Shown here: piece by piece, positions 33,509 through 42,798 of the stretch
Position numbering within the stretch: the first letter of the stretch is position 1
How the letters are laid out: every line of letters begins with the position of its first letter
Assembly (NCBI GenBank): GCA_017347465.1
Contig: AP021858.1
Span: forward strand, 1,320,472 to 1,384,471
Length of the DNA stretch: 64,000 nucleotides
From: Candidatus Nitrosymbiomonas proteolyticus
Lineage (GTDB): Bacteria; Armatimonadota; Fimbriimonadia; Fimbriimonadales; Fimbriimonadaceae
Direction: 5' to 3'
Position numbers and translations under genes: made by a program
Notes under the pieces: generated by a model
Told to the model about the DNA's origin: nothing
Databases searched by the model: none
Seen by the model: only the letters and a program-made list of their open reading frames with translations

Positions 33509-34638
33509 GGGTGGTGTTCTCGACCGGCGAAGCTTCGGGAGACGCTTATGCGGCCCATCTCAAGCAGCGCATGGAGCACTTCTTGCGGGTTCGGGGCCGA
33601 GACCCCTCGACGTGGACGTGGGAAGGCAACGGAGGCGCGGCCTGCCGCAACGCCGGAATCCAAATCCTCGCGGACTCGTCATCGTGGGGCGCGATCGGTC
33701 TCGGGGCCGCGCTGAGGGCCGCACCGAAGGTCTACGCCGGTCTCAAGAGACTGAAACGAGCCCTCCGAAGGGGGCCGAAGGGACTCTTCATTCCGATTGA
33801 CTTTGGGTTTGCCAACGTCAAAGCGGCTCGAATCGCCAAGAGCCTGGGCTGGAAGGTGCTGTATTTCATGCCACCGGGCAGTTGGCGAAGGGATCGGCAA
33901 GCGTTCAACTTGGCGTCGCTGGCGGACGCGATCGTCACGCCTTTTTCGTGGTCGGCCGAGATGCTGAGCGAGGCCGGGGCGAGCGCCTACTGGTTCGGCC
34001 ATCCGCTCTTGCAGCGATCTAAGATGGCCGGGGCCGCCGATCAGGAGGAAGTCGAACGACGTGGGGTTGCGGTCTTACCGGGAAGCCGCCGTGCCGAACT
34101 CGGCCAGCTACTCCCGGTGATCGCCAGGGCCCTAAGGGACTTTGGTGAACCCGTGACGCTTAGCGTTGCACCGACGTTTGCGGCCGAGGAGGTCGAGCGG
34201 GGGTGGCGAGCGCTTTCGGGCAGGGAAGGCGATCGCTTCGAGCGCGGGACTCACGAGTTGCTCCGCCATGCGAAAGCCGGGATCGTTTGCAGCGGAACCG
34301 CAACGCTTGAAGCGGCCATTTGCGGGTGCCCCCAGGTCGTGGTGTACCGCGTGGGCTGGGTTTCCGTGCTGCAGGCGATCGTCACGCGGTTTCACGTTCA
34401 GTTCATCTCCCTCCCCAACATCCTCTTGGGGGAGAGCTTGGTGCCGGAATTGATCCAGGGCAAAGCCACGCCCGAGGCGATTCGAGATCGGCTTGAAGGC
34501 TTGCTCGCAGAGGGCGAGGCAAGGGAACGGCAACTTGAGGGGTATCGAAGGATCAGGGAGATGCTGGGACCCGACGACGCCCTCGACCGCACGGCCGAAT
34601 TGGCGATCGGTCTCGCGGAAGGCTCAGCCTCCCGCTAG
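33505..34638 (+). CDS. lpxB: Lipid-A-disaccharide synthase
   Basis: LpxB (GT19) condenses UDP-diacylglucosamine and lipid X to make the lipid A disaccharide. The 377-residue protein has the STGEASGDAYAAHL opening, FIPIDFGFANVKAARIAK, VAVLPGSRRAEL and the sugar-binding SGTATLEAAICGCPQVVVY motif. The start TTG 33505 overlaps the lpxA stop (TTGA). The end overlaps the convergent lexA by 4 nt. Together with lpxA, this shows the organism makes lipid A; lpxC, lpxD, lpxH and lpxK must lie elsewhere. Confidence 0.94.
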   Translation: MRVVFSTGEASGDAYAAHLKQRMEHFLRVRGRDPSTWTWEGNGGAACRNAGIQILADSSSWGAIGLGAALRAAPKVYAGLKRLKRALRRGPKGLFIPIDFGFANVKAARIAKSLGWKVLYFMPPGSWRRDRQAFNLASLADAIVTPFSWSAEMLSEAGASAYWFGHPLLQRSKMAGAADQEEVERRGVAVLPGSRRAELGQLLPVIARALRDFGEPVTLSVAPTFAAEEVERGWRALSGREGDRFERGTHELLRHAKAGIVCSGTATLEAAICGCPQVVVYRVGWVSVLQAIVTRFHVQFISLPNILLGESLVPELIQGKATPEAIRDRLEGLLAEGEARERQLEGYRRIREMLGPDDALDRTAELAIGLAEGSASR

Positions 34639-35264
34639 AACGCCATCCCCGTATAGTCTCGAATCAGGCCAATCACCTTGCCGATGATCCGGGCATCCTC
34701 GCGCCGGACGGGGATCGGGTCGTAGGAAGGGTTGCTCGGCATCAGTTGGTAGCCGGACTTGTCGTGGTGCAGACGTTTGACGGTAGCTTCGTCGCCCAAG
34801 AGAACCGCAACGAGTTCGCCGTGGTTGGCCGTAGATTGGGGTTTCACGACTACCAGGTCGCGCGGGAGAATCCCCTCGCCGATCATGGAATCGCCCTTCA
34901 CTCGGAGAAGAAACGCACGCTCGATGTTGCGAACGAGCTGCGCAGGAACGGGGATCAGGTCTTCGACGTGCTCCTCCGCTGCGATGGGAACTCCGGCCGC
35001 GATTGTGCCCACGAGCGGGAGCATCGCGGTCTTATCCGACGTTTGAAGGGTGGGATGGACGAGCTTGATCGACCTCGGCGTATTCGAGCGCTGAATGTAG
35101 CCCTTTCGGGCCAGTGCATCGAGGTGTACCGTAACGCCGCGAAGCGAACCGATGCGGAATTGACTCCCGATTTCTCGGATCGAGGGCGGGTAGCCCTCCG
35201 CCTGAATGTACTCGACGATGAAGTTCAGGATGTTGCGCTGCTTTTCGGTCAGACCCTTTGCCAT
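34635..35264 (-). CDS. lexA: SOS repressor LexA
   Basis: A 209-residue repressor-protease. The N-terminal winged helix-turn-helix ends with the recognition region IGSLRGVTVHLDALARKG (38-55), which differs from both E. coli and Bacillus LexA. The autocleavage site is Ala90-Gly91 (TIAAGVPIAAEE), and the catalytic dyad is Ser126 (GDSMIGEG) and Lys163 (EATVKRL). ATG 35264 has AAGGAGA 6 nt upstream. A perfect TATAAT lies 45 nt upstream, overlapped by a palindromic operator candidate. LexA controls the DNA-damage response after RecA-stimulated self-cleavage. Confidence 0.96.
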   Translation of the reverse strand: MAKGLTEKQRNILNFIVEYIQAEGYPPSIREIGSQFRIGSLRGVTVHLDALARKGYIQRSNTPRSIKLVHPTLQTSDKTAMLPLVGTIAAGVPIAAEEHVEDLIPVPAQLVRNIERAFLLRVKGDSMIGEGILPRDLVVVKPQSTANHGELVAVLLGDEATVKRLHHDKSGYQLMPSNPSYDPIPVRREDARIIGKVIGLIRDYTGMAF

Positions 35265-35301
35265 ACAGTTCTCCTTGCGGTCGCCCGCTACCGTTATTGC
35301 T

Positions 35302-35331
35302 GTAGACGAATTATACACACTGTCTGTCTAC
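35302..35331 (-). promoter_or_regulatory. lexA promoter with candidate LexA operator
   Basis: On the minus strand a perfect TATAAT (35310-35315) is embedded in two nested palindromes. One is GTAGAC-N18-GTCTAC (35302-35331). The other is a 13-bp imperfect palindrome of form ACAnACnGTnTGT (35315-35327). Position over the -10 box is as expected for autoregulation. Confidence 0.6.
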
Positions 35332-35412
35332 TGAATCATTCTCAGAGGGCAAACATTCCGCGATTTTCGGCCAAACGTGCCATACTTTCACGCTGTATTT
35401 GAGGTCAAAACC

Positions 35413-37359
35413 TTGTCGATCACCAAGACTCGCACTTTCATCGAAAAATCCGGCTGTGGGTACGTCACAGGCATCGTTCTTATGATCGTTCTGATCGTGG
35501 GGATGGTGTATTACGGGTTCGGCAATCGCAACGACTCGCCGACGGCATCTCGTCCGCAAACCGTGATCGCCGCGGTCGGCAAGCACGAAGTGTATCTGGA
35601 GGACATCCAAGAAGCGACGGCTCGCGCAACCGAGAACTTGGTGCAATCGAACCCAGCGTTCCAGGCTTCGCTCGGCCCTGAGTTTCAAGCGATGATCCTT
35701 GCGGACCAGGTGGTCATGTCGGTCAACGAGGCGGTCATCGCCGAGATCGCGGGCCGGGAGAATTACGTCCTGACCGATGAAAAAATCTTGCAACTGGTGA
35801 TGGAGCAGGTGGATTCGTCGATCTTGCAACTGAGGTTTCAGATGATGCAGCAGGGCATGCTCAAGCCCGACGCGACCGAGCAGGATTTTCAGGCGGCCCT
35901 CAAGTTGAACGTCGGTAAGGACGTCGCCGAACTCAAAGCCGAAGCCGAAGTGACCGCCCAGGAGAACCTCAAGAAGCCGGAGGAGCGCAGAAAGTACGAG
36001 TCGCAGTTCCTCGGAATGGGCCTCCTCGAATCGTATCGAAGCAAGACCAAGGTCAGCGACGACGAACTGAAGAAGAGCTTCGACACGTGGATCACCAAGC
36101 GCGTCTTCATCGACCCCACCAAGCACACGGATGAGGACCCTCACGAGATCGCCGAGCGAGTTCGCGCGGAGATTCAGGGGGGGCTTGCGTTTGAGTCGGC
36201 GATGGAGAAGTACTCCGACGATACCGCGCCCGAGGGCAAGACCAAGTCGGAATCGAACGTGAACTACACGCTCGCCAACCTGACTTATGACGACTCAATT
36301 CGGCCGATCATGGACCTCAAGAAGGGCGAGGTGTCGGAGGTGCTCTGGACGAGTTCCGGACCCGCCGTCTACAAGCTCATCGACCTTCAGCCCAAGGTCC
36401 CGGAGAACTTCGAGGAATTGAAGGAGAACTTCAGGTCCACCCGAGTGAACGAAATCTCCTCGAAGAAGCTCCAGGACGAAATGAAGCAGATCATCGACGG
36501 CGGCGGCGTCCAGTGGCAAAGCGAAGCGTTGAAGATCGCCTTCGAATGGGCGAGGATGCGCAACTCGCTCACGTCACCCAAAGGAAAGAAGGAAATCGCA
36601 GCCGCGCTGCTCGAGTTGGAGAACCGGGCGCTCGAGGTCGTGCAAGAGAATGCGGACATCGTGGGGGGCCAACCGCCCGCGCTGATCCTCTACGCGATCT
36701 TCAACCAGCGATTGCAGTCGCTCCCCGAAGCGGAGCGTTCGAGCCTCGACGAACGAAAGCTGGAAGTGCTTTCGATCGTGACCGAATTCGACGCGAGCGC
36801 GGATTTGCTGATCGAATTGGCCGAGCTCCGGCTTGCGAAGGGAGACGGTCCGGGCGCGACCGACGCCCTCAAGCAGGCCGCACAAGCGAACGCCGACTTC
36901 ACCACGGTCGGGGAAGGGCGGTACACCCGCATTCAGAACCTGAGGAACCAATTGGTGGCCAAGAAGCTGGCCTCAGAGGAGGACGCCGCAGCCATCGACT
37001 CCGAACTCGCAACTTGGAGAATCGACCTCGCCGACTACTTGGTGTACCTTGCCGAGAGCAACCAGGACTTTGGCGATATGGGCCAGAGCGCCTATAACGA
37101 AATCAACTCCCGGCTCGCAGCCCTGATCAGCAAGGGGTGGATTTCGGACGAGGCCGCGACTGAAGTCCGGCGCCTTCAGGCGGTTTGGCGAGAAGAGAAG
37201 CTCAAGTTCGACAAAGAGGAGGAACAGGCTCGCAAAGAGGCTGAAAAAGAGGCCAAGGCCGCAGAAGCCGAGAAGGCGAAATCGCCTGGCTCCGCCGGTG
37301 GAACGCCTCCGAGTTCGTTCAACCCTCTTCCTGGCCCCGCGCCCGGTTCGGGCAACTAA
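35413..37359 (+). CDS. SurA/PpiD-like peptidyl-prolyl isomerase, inner-membrane anchored
   Basis: A 648-residue folding factor. One membrane helix (about 17-36) anchors it. Residues 40-215 form a SurA-N-like chaperone region. A parvulin/PpiC-type domain spans about 220-345 (RVFIDPTKHTDEDPHEIAER, LMDLKKGEVSEVLWTS-like end). A long helical, TPR-like region follows, and a charged coiled coil ends in a Pro-rich tail. The start is TTG 35413 with GAGG 8 nt upstream; no ATG fits. Compared with PpiD it has one parvulin domain and a longer helical tail. It probably assists outer-membrane protein folding, alongside HtrA and M48 proteases in this window. Confidence 0.85.
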   Translation: MSITKTRTFIEKSGCGYVTGIVLMIVLIVGMVYYGFGNRNDSPTASRPQTVIAAVGKHEVYLEDIQEATARATENLVQSNPAFQASLGPEFQAMILADQVVMSVNEAVIAEIAGRENYVLTDEKILQLVMEQVDSSILQLRFQMMQQGMLKPDATEQDFQAALKLNVGKDVAELKAEAEVTAQENLKKPEERRKYESQFLGMGLLESYRSKTKVSDDELKKSFDTWITKRVFIDPTKHTDEDPHEIAERVRAEIQGGLAFESAMEKYSDDTAPEGKTKSESNVNYTLANLTYDDSIRPIMDLKKGEVSEVLWTSSGPAVYKLIDLQPKVPENFEELKENFRSTRVNEISSKKLQDEMKQIIDGGGVQWQSEALKIAFEWARMRNSLTSPKGKKEIAAALLELENRALEVVQENADIVGGQPPALILYAIFNQRLQSLPEAERSSLDERKLEVLSIVTEFDASADLLIELAELRLAKGDGPGATDALKQAAQANADFTTVGEGRYTRIQNLRNQLVAKKLASEEDAAAIDSELATWRIDLADYLVYLAESNQDFGDMGQSAYNEINSRLAALISKGWISDEAATEVRRLQAVWREEKLKFDKEEEQARKEAEKEAKAAEAEKAKSPGSAGGTPPSSFNPLPGPAPGSGN

Positions 37360-37368
37360 GGAGGCCCG

Positions 37369-38067
37369 GTGCCAAATCCTGGGCGGCTGGTCTTGGTTTG
37401 CACGCCTATCGGGAACCTTGGCGACCTCTCGCCCCGCGCTGCCGAGGCATTGAGTCTGGCTGACTTCTGGCTCGTCGAAGACACGCGGGTGAGCGGCAAA
37501 CTGCAAGCGCATTTGGGGCTGAAGAAGCCGATGCGAGTGTTGAACGAACACACGACTCCAGCCGCGCGCGGAAAGTTCTTGGATGAAGTCGAGGCGGGGG
37601 CTTGCACCGCGTTGCTCACCGATGCCGGCGCACCCACAATCAGCGATCCCGGCGCGCTGCTCGTCGACGAGTCGTGGAGTCGCTCGATCGAGGTCGACGC
37701 GATCCCGGGTCCCAGCGCGGTGATCGACGCCTTGATGCTGAGTGGCTTCTTTGCCCAGCAGTTCAGCTTTTTGGGGTTCCTTCCTCGGAAGCCGGGCCCC
37801 GCTCTCAAGGAACTTTCAGCTTTTGCGGATTCGACCCACACTCTGGTCCTCTTTGAATCGCCGTTTCGAGCCGAGAAGATACTGAGCGTCGCCTACGAGG
37901 CGCTTGGCGAGCGAAGGTACGCTGTCTGCAGGGAGTTGACGAAAATGCATCAACAGGTGTACCGTAATACTCTGCCGGCGTTGCCCAAGGCAGGGGAAGT
38001 CCCCGCGAAGGGGGAATTCGTGATCGTGGTCGAGGGAAAGCGGCGCAATCGAAATGAGGACAAATGA
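37369..38067 (+). CDS. rsmI: 16S rRNA (cytidine1402-2'-O)-methyltransferase
   Basis: RsmI methylates the ribose of C1402 in the 16S rRNA decoding centre. The 232-residue SAM-dependent tetrapyrrole-methylase fold begins VCTPIGNLGDLSPRA and has VEDTRVSGKL, LLTDAGAPTISDPG and IPGPSAVIDALMLSG. It lacks the C-terminal helical extension present in the roughly 285-residue E. coli enzyme, which is common in shorter homologues. GTG 37369 has GGAGG 4 nt upstream. It starts 9 nt after the PPIase gene and may be cotranscribed. Confidence 0.94.
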   Translation: MPNPGRLVLVCTPIGNLGDLSPRAAEALSLADFWLVEDTRVSGKLQAHLGLKKPMRVLNEHTTPAARGKFLDEVEAGACTALLTDAGAPTISDPGALLVDESWSRSIEVDAIPGPSAVIDALMLSGFFAQQFSFLGFLPRKPGPALKELSAFADSTHTLVLFESPFRAEKILSVAYEALGERRYAVCRELTKMHQQVYRNTLPALPKAGEVPAKGEFVIVVEGKRRNRNEDK

Positions 38068-38074
38068 GTTTAGG

Positions 38075-38080
38075 TACAAT
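38075..38080 (+). promoter_or_regulatory. Putative -10 element of the Wza-like gene
   Basis: TACAAT lies 42 nt before ATG 38123, leaving a leader that ends AGGGAACAGGA before the ATG. Confidence 0.45.
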
Positions 38081-38122
38081 ACCGCCGCTACGACCGTCTG
38101 ATATGAGGTACAGGGAACAGGA

Positions 38123-39070
38123 ATGCGCGGATTAGCAAGGATTGCCAAGCGACTGGGTCTCGTAGGTGTGTTGGTTTTGAGCGCGCTCGCGGGCGCCCAG
38201 GACGAAACGTACCGGCTCCAGCCTGAGGACATCATTCGAATTCAGGTTTACAACGAGACGCAAATCAACGCCGAACTGCCCGTGGGTATCGACGGGAAGG
38301 TCAGCGCGCCGTTCGTGGGAATCATCCAGGCGGCGGGCCGAACGACGGCCGAGATCGAAGCCGAACTTGCCCGTTTGTACGTCGACAAGCTCCGACTTCG
38401 CGAGCCCCGGGTGGCGGTCACGATCATTCGTTTTCGTCAGCTGAAGGCGACCGTGGGTGGAAGCGTGTCGCGCCCCGGAACCTACGAGGTTCGGCCTGGC
38501 GACACGGTGGTCACGTTGCTGAACTACGGCGGCGGAGCCATTCCGGATCGGGCCGACCTTAGACGAGCGACCTTGCGACGCGCCGGCTCCAATGAGAAGA
38601 TCCCGCTGGATCTCTATTCGGTTTTGATGCGGGGGGACACGTCTCAGAACTACGAGGTTCAGGACGGAGACGAGCTCCTCATCCCGGAAGAGAACTCGAG
38701 TCGCGTTCTCGTGATCGGGACCGTGTCGCAGCCCGGATCGTATCTCTATCGAGAGCCAATGACGCTCGCCGATGCACTTTCCATGGCGCGCGGTGAGGTT
38801 CCCACCCGGTCGAAGCTCAGCGAAATCACGATCATCCGCAAGGCGCCCGGAATGCCGGGCCAGTACGTGCGGCTCAAAGCCAACTTCGTGAACTTCGTTC
38901 GCAAAGGCGACTTCACGCAGAATGTGATGCTCGAACCTGGAGATCTCGTGTTCGTTCCGTCGACCAAGACTCCGGACATCGGCCAGGTCACGAACAGCTT
39001 GATCGCCGCGAACATCCTTGAGCGGTTCCTTCGGGAGGGCCTCCTCGGATTCCGGTTGCTCGGGCGATAG
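38123..39070 (+). CDS. Polysaccharide biosynthesis/export protein (Wza-like, SLBB domains)
   Basis: A 315-residue exported protein of the OPX family that forms the periplasmic/outer-membrane channel for capsule or exopolysaccharide. It has a signal peptide (1-25) and then the Poly_export domain (YRLQPEDIIRIQVYNE and the LPVGIDGKVSAPFVG segment, about 30-105). Two SLBB domains follow (about 107-195, GGSVSRPGTYEV; about 200-285, GTVSQPGSYLY). The signal peptide lacks the lipobox Cys of E. coli Wza. No polymerase, Wzc-like kinase or glycosyltransferase lies nearby, so partners must be elsewhere. Its end is 3 nt from the convergent osmC. Confidence 0.92.
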   Translation: MRGLARIAKRLGLVGVLVLSALAGAQDETYRLQPEDIIRIQVYNETQINAELPVGIDGKVSAPFVGIIQAAGRTTAEIEAELARLYVDKLRLREPRVAVTIIRFRQLKATVGGSVSRPGTYEVRPGDTVVTLLNYGGGAIPDRADLRRATLRRAGSNEKIPLDLYSVLMRGDTSQNYEVQDGDELLIPEENSSRVLVIGTVSQPGSYLYREPMTLADALSMARGEVPTRSKLSEITIIRKAPGMPGQYVRLKANFVNFVRKGDFTQNVMLEPGDLVFVPSTKTPDIGQVTNSLIAANILERFLREGLLGFRLLGR

Positions 39071-39073
39071 GGT

Positions 39074-39484
39074 CTATTCGACCTGCCACGAAGTCTCGAT
39101 CTCGACACCTTGGCGGAGGGTCGAGGCCACTCGGCAATACTTCTCGTCGCTGAGTTGAACGGCTCGCGCCACAGCTTCCGGGTCGATCTCCTTGCCTGAA
39201 ACGTAGTGCCGAACGATGATCTTCGACATCGGCCTCGGCCACGCATCGGGGTCGAAGTACTCGTTCTCGACCTCGACGCGATAGGATTCGACGATTTGCC
39301 GCTTCTTTTCGAGAATGGAGATTACGTCCATCGCCGTGCAGGCTCCTACGGCGGCCAGCAGCATCTCGGTTGGACTGGGGCCATGAGGCTCCGTTCCCAG
39401 GGAGGCCGAGTCCAAAACAACGGGCTTACCGCTCGGAGGCATCGCCTCAAAGGCGAGGTCGCCCTTCCAATCGATCCGAACCAT
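39074..39484 (-). CDS. OsmC-family peroxiredoxin-like protein
   Basis: A 136-residue OsmC/Ohr-fold protein that reduces organic hydroperoxides through two Cys. Cys49 lies in LLAAVGACTAMDVI and Cys117 in SDEKYCRVAS, as required. It resembles the YhfA/OsmC subgroup more than Ohr. Start ATG 39484 is chosen because the family begins there and a TACCTT hexamer ends 6 nt upstream. It is convergent with the Wza-like gene with no terminator between. Confidence 0.93.
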   Translation of the reverse strand: MVRIDWKGDLAFEAMPPSGKPVVLDSASLGTEPHGPSPTEMLLAAVGACTAMDVISILEKKRQIVESYRVEVENEYFDPDAWPRPMSKIIVRHYVSGKEIDPEAVARAVQLSDEKYCRVASTLRQGVEIETSWQVE

Positions 39485-39490
39485 TTGCGC

Positions 39491-39496
39491 AAGGTA
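39491..39496 (-). promoter_or_regulatory. -10 element of the osmC-like gene (leaderless type)
   Basis: TACCTT on the minus strand ends 6 nt before ATG 39484. Confidence 0.4.
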
Positions 39497-39540
39497 CCGC
39501 AGGCGAGAGTCCCGCCGCATACCGTCAGCATTTGCCTCGC

Positions 39541-40959
39541 TCAGGGTTTCGGGGCCTGTCGCAGGAGGTCCCGCACGTACAACTCGCAAACCGGGCGCTT
39601 CCAATACTCCTTGCCGAGAAGCGTTATCAGCCTTCGGAGGGCTTCGTCACGCGTTACTCCTGTGTCGAGTTCGTACCGGGCCCAAAACATCTCCCACCAA
39701 TCGCGCGGCATCACCTTCACTCCGTCGTATTCGGTGATCCGGCCGGTCGACCCCCCGGTGACCAAGCTGCCGACGCTGTCGCTGGTTCGGTAGACCCGGT
39801 CGATGTCCGATTTGATCTGGCGGATGTCGGACTCGGAAACGACCCCGTTGGAGGTCGCCTTGTAGAACTGCACGGTGACTCGGATCGGGAATCGTGGGTC
39901 GCGTTCGACAGGGAGGTCGTCCATCTCGATGAAGGGCCCTTCCCATTCGCCGTGGCCGATCACGGCGCGCTCGACGTCGCTCGACCTTGACTTGAATTCC
40001 ATCGCTCCGGCGGACGCTGCCTCCATCAAAGGCATCGGCGCACGGCCGGGGCTCTTCTGCTTGAGAGGAACTTGGATAAGAAGCACCATGTCGGGCGCCC
40101 AAGGGCCGGCCGTTCCTCGCTCCGCGCTTGGGCCCACATCGCTCAAGCGTTGCCCCGTCAGGCTTGCGCGCATTCCCTTATCGTTGAAGAAGAGCCGCTG
40201 GCCCCAGTTCCAACCCGTATCGAAGGCGTCGCGGTGGTTGTCGATCACCGTCGTGCTCGTTCCTTCACGGGTCGCCAAGATCGTCAGCACCGCGGGGTCG
40301 CCCTTCACGGACTGGTAGTTGAACACCACGGGGTTGAAGGTCGCGATCCCGCTCCTGGGCACGGGCAAGAAGCATGCCTGCGCGCTGACCAGCACTCGGT
40401 AGTCCCTCGGCGCAACCAGCGTGTGCTTGGCAGGCCATGAGTTGGGCCGAGTGAGATAGCGATCGGGTTGGACCAAGAAGTCATACAGCGAAATCCGTCG
40501 GAGCGGGCGTCCGTGTTCGTTCCCGACGAGCAGCGTAAACGCCCTGGGATCGAGATCGCACGTGAGGTCGCTGAAGTTGGGATACCGGATCACGGGCATA
40601 AGCGAAATGCGGGTTTGCCCCGATCGGGGTTCCTTCACGGCGACCTGAATCGTCATGTCGCTGATGTTGGGGCCGACGGAGCTGTTCTTGTACCTGCCCG
40701 TGTCTTCCCAGGTGAGGTTGAGAACGTTGAGGCCCTGTCGTCGGGCATAGGCTTGGGCGTTGCGGTCGCTGACCATCCCCGCCGTTAGCTCGATGGCCCG
40801 CAAATACTCGCTGTATTGCTGAGGGCTCAAGCGCGTGGCCTGGGGCGGCGTGTCGCCCTTCGAGGGAGGATATTCGACCCCGGCGATCTGGGCGTTGCCC
40901 GTCATCGCCAAGGCGAGCCCAAGCGGGCCCAGTTGCCAATAAAACTTTCCGACTTTCAT
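39541..40959 (-). CDS. Secreted protein of unknown function
   Basis: A 472-residue exported protein. A signal peptide (MKVGKFYWQLGPLGLALAMT, cut near GNAQ) is followed by a beta-rich body with no family I recognise. Segments such as DLTCDLDPRAFTLLVGNEHG and LSVSD-type turns recur without a clear repeat. Two Cys only in the mature chain's first half suggest a possible disulfide. ATG 40959 follows GGGGTG 5 nt upstream. It lies downstream of comEA on the same strand after a 95-nt spacer. It is probably a periplasmic or surface protein. Confidence 0.72.
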   Translation of the reverse strand: MKVGKFYWQLGPLGLALAMTGNAQIAGVEYPPSKGDTPPQATRLSPQQYSEYLRAIELTAGMVSDRNAQAYARRQGLNVLNLTWEDTGRYKNSSVGPNISDMTIQVAVKEPRSGQTRISLMPVIRYPNFSDLTCDLDPRAFTLLVGNEHGRPLRRISLYDFLVQPDRYLTRPNSWPAKHTLVAPRDYRVLVSAQACFLPVPRSGIATFNPVVFNYQSVKGDPAVLTILATREGTSTTVIDNHRDAFDTGWNWGQRLFFNDKGMRASLTGQRLSDVGPSAERGTAGPWAPDMVLLIQVPLKQKSPGRAPMPLMEAASAGAMEFKSRSSDVERAVIGHGEWEGPFIEMDDLPVERDPRFPIRVTVQFYKATSNGVVSESDIRQIKSDIDRVYRTSDSVGSLVTGGSTGRITEYDGVKVMPRDWWEMFWARYELDTGVTRDEALRRLITLLGKEYWKRPVCELYVRDLLRQAPKP

Positions 40960-41054
40960 GGTTGCACCCCGTCGAGCGATTCCCACGCAGGACCGTTCTC
41001 AAATGTGAGTGTCGCCCACTGGCTCGGACGTTCAAGGCATCCTTCGGATTACGA

Positions 41055-41804
41055 TCATAAGCGCACGTACGGCCGAACGTCTTCGAGTTTCTTCGGGCCG
41101 ATGCCTTTGACCGCGAGAAGCTCGTCAACGGAACTGAACCCTCCGTGAGCGCGGCGATAATCGAGGATTTTCTGCGCCGTAACCGGGCCGATTCCAGGGA
41201 GTCGTTCGAGCTCGGACTGGGAGGCCGTGTTGAGCGAGATCGAGTGGGGGGCGGGCAGTGACTTCGCAGATCGGGACGATCCCGAGGTCGAGCTTCCGCT
41301 CGAAACTTCTGCGGAGACTTCGGGTTCTTCGGGCGTCGTCGCGGAAGCATATCGAGGAGTCGGAACGGTCTTCGCTTGGTAGCTGCTCGCTCCTCGGCTC
41401 GCGGGTCGCTGGGATTGGGGTTCCTGAGGCGCGCCGGGTTTGGGTTTTTCGGGCACGTAAAGCTGCGTGCCATCCTCGATCTTGGCGGCGAGGTTGAGGG
41501 CTTCGAGATCGGCTTCGGGCTTGGTTCCCCCTGCCGCGGCGATCGCATCGGCTACCCGGGCACCGTTCGGCAGCCGTACGACCTTCCCCTCTCGGACCGC
41601 GCCGGCGACGTGAACCACCACCTCTGCTGGCGGAGCGGAGGCCGCGGCTTGGGTCTGTGTTTTGGAGGCAAGAGTCTCTACCTGGATCGGCGACGAACGG
41701 CCCGAGCCAAGCTGCCTCGATCCAACGAAACCCAATACTCCCAGCACGACGACAGCGATGCCCAGATAGGCGAATCGTTCATGCGGAGTCAAACTGTTGA
41801 GCAT
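41055..41804 (-). CDS. comEA: ComEA-like DNA-binding competence protein
   Basis: A 249-residue membrane-anchored DNA receptor for natural transformation. A membrane helix (about 12-29) leads to an SLBB domain (about 60-117, [20 protein letters not shown]). A Ser/Pro/Thr-rich linker follows, then a C-terminal pair of helix-hairpin-helix motifs ([20 protein letters not shown] and [18 protein letters not shown]). The SLBB-HhH order is that of Bacillus-type ComEA. ATG 41804 overlaps the end of the ppx-like gene by 26 nt. ComEC is not in the window. Confidence 0.93.
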   Translation of the reverse strand: MLNSLTPHERFAYLGIAVVVLGVLGFVGSRQLGSGRSSPIQVETLASKTQTQAAASAPPAEVVVHVAGAVREGKVVRLPNGARVADAIAAAGGTKPEADLEALNLAAKIEDGTQLYVPEKPKPGAPQEPQSQRPASRGASSYQAKTVPTPRYASATTPEEPEVSAEVSSGSSTSGSSRSAKSLPAPHSISLNTASQSELERLPGIGPVTAQKILDYRRAHGGFSSVDELLAVKGIGPKKLEDVRPYVRL

Positions 41805-42756
41805 TTTTCTGCACCCCGCCGGTCAATTCGCCGGGGCGCCACCAGGATTCCTGCTCGATCATTGCATGTCTCCAGCCGCGAACACTGACGGAGCAGGTTT
41901 CGGCTCGGAGGTAGTGCAGGCACCGTTCGAGGATGAGCGCTCCTCCTGGAAGAGTGGCTTCTCGGCCCGGCTCGATCCCCCGGAGTTCGCGGCGTTGTTC
42001 GAGGCTCAGGGCGCTCAGCTTCTGCACGTACCCGCTGATCGTCGCGAGCCCGAGTTCGAACCCGTGAATCGCCTCTGGATCCCATTCGGTGAGTCCGAGT
42101 TCGATCCGCGTGAGGTTAACTGGAGTCGCCCCAAGGCTTACGATGCGTCCGGCGGGCAACTCGGGGAGGCGGGCGTTCAGGCACTCGTCGATCTCCGTCG
42201 AGGCGCGAACGAGGGCAGCCGCGTCGGGACTCTCTGCCTCGAGTGGCCCCTCCAGCAGCCCCAACGCGCCTACCGCGAATGAACTCTCAAACTTCTGGCT
42301 CCAACCCGCGCCTTTCCTCTCGCTCGTGACGATTTCGGTGCTGTGGCCCCCAGGGTCGAGGATGGTGATCCGGCGATCGCCCGCCCACCTCGGATCGGCG
42401 GAAACCGATTCGAATCCGAGCCTTGCCTCATCTTCGCCAGAAATCACCGTGACGGGAGTGCCTTGGGATCGAGCGGCACCGAGGAACTCGTCGGCATTCG
42501 TGGCGATGCGCAGGGCCATCGTGGCGGCCGCGAGGGTCGATTCGGCCCCGTGGTGGGCGGCCTTCTCGAACGCGCCTCGAAGCGCTTCGAGGGTTCGATT
42601 CATGGGCTCGGCTTGGAGAAGCCCGGACTGCCGCGCCCCTGTTCCTAGCCCGGTGACTTGCGCCGACTCGAACACCGGCTTCCAGCGACCTTCCCGAAGC
42701 TCGGCTACTGCAAGCAGAACCGAATTCGAGCCGACGTCCACGACCGCCCTTCGCAC
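41779..42756 (-). CDS. Ppx/GppA-type exopolyphosphatase-like phosphatase
   Basis: A 325-residue member of the exopolyphosphatase/pppGpp phosphatase family with the ASKHA fold. The first phosphate loop is [12 protein letters not shown]. The [17 protein letters not shown] segment and second loop [12 protein letters not shown] follow, with the conserved Glu in [12 protein letters not shown]. It lacks the extra C-terminal HD-type domain, so it corresponds to the short form. GTG 42756 lies 6 nt after TACACT. Its 3' end overlaps comEA by 26 nt. Substrate could be polyphosphate or (p)ppGpp. Confidence 0.9.
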   Translation of the reverse strand: MRRAVVDVGSNSVLLAVAELREGRWKPVFESAQVTGLGTGARQSGLLQAEPMNRTLEALRGAFEKAAHHGAESTLAAATMALRIATNADEFLGAARSQGTPVTVISGEDEARLGFESVSADPRWAGDRRITILDPGGHSTEIVTSERKGAGWSQKFESSFAVGALGLLEGPLEAESPDAAALVRASTEIDECLNARLPELPAGRIVSLGATPVNLTRIELGLTEWDPEAIHGFELGLATISGYVQKLSALSLEQRRELRGIEPGREATLPGGALILERCLHYLRAETCSVSVRGWRHAMIEQESWWRPGELTGGVQKNAQQFDSA

Positions 42757-42762
42757 CGACCC

Positions 42763-42768
42763 AGTGTA
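42763..42768 (-). promoter_or_regulatory. -10 element of the ppx-like gene (leaderless type)
   Basis: TACACT on the minus strand ends 6 nt before GTG 42756, inside a 42-bp divergent spacer. Confidence 0.5.
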
Positions 42769-42787
42769 CTTCGCCAATGGGGCGTGG

Positions 42788-42793
42788 CAGAAT
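42788..42793 (+). promoter_or_regulatory. -10 element of xylB (leaderless type)
   Basis: CAGAAT ends 5 nt before GTG 42799. It is the weakest of the divergent pair. Confidence 0.35.
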
Positions 42794-42798
42794 GGGCC

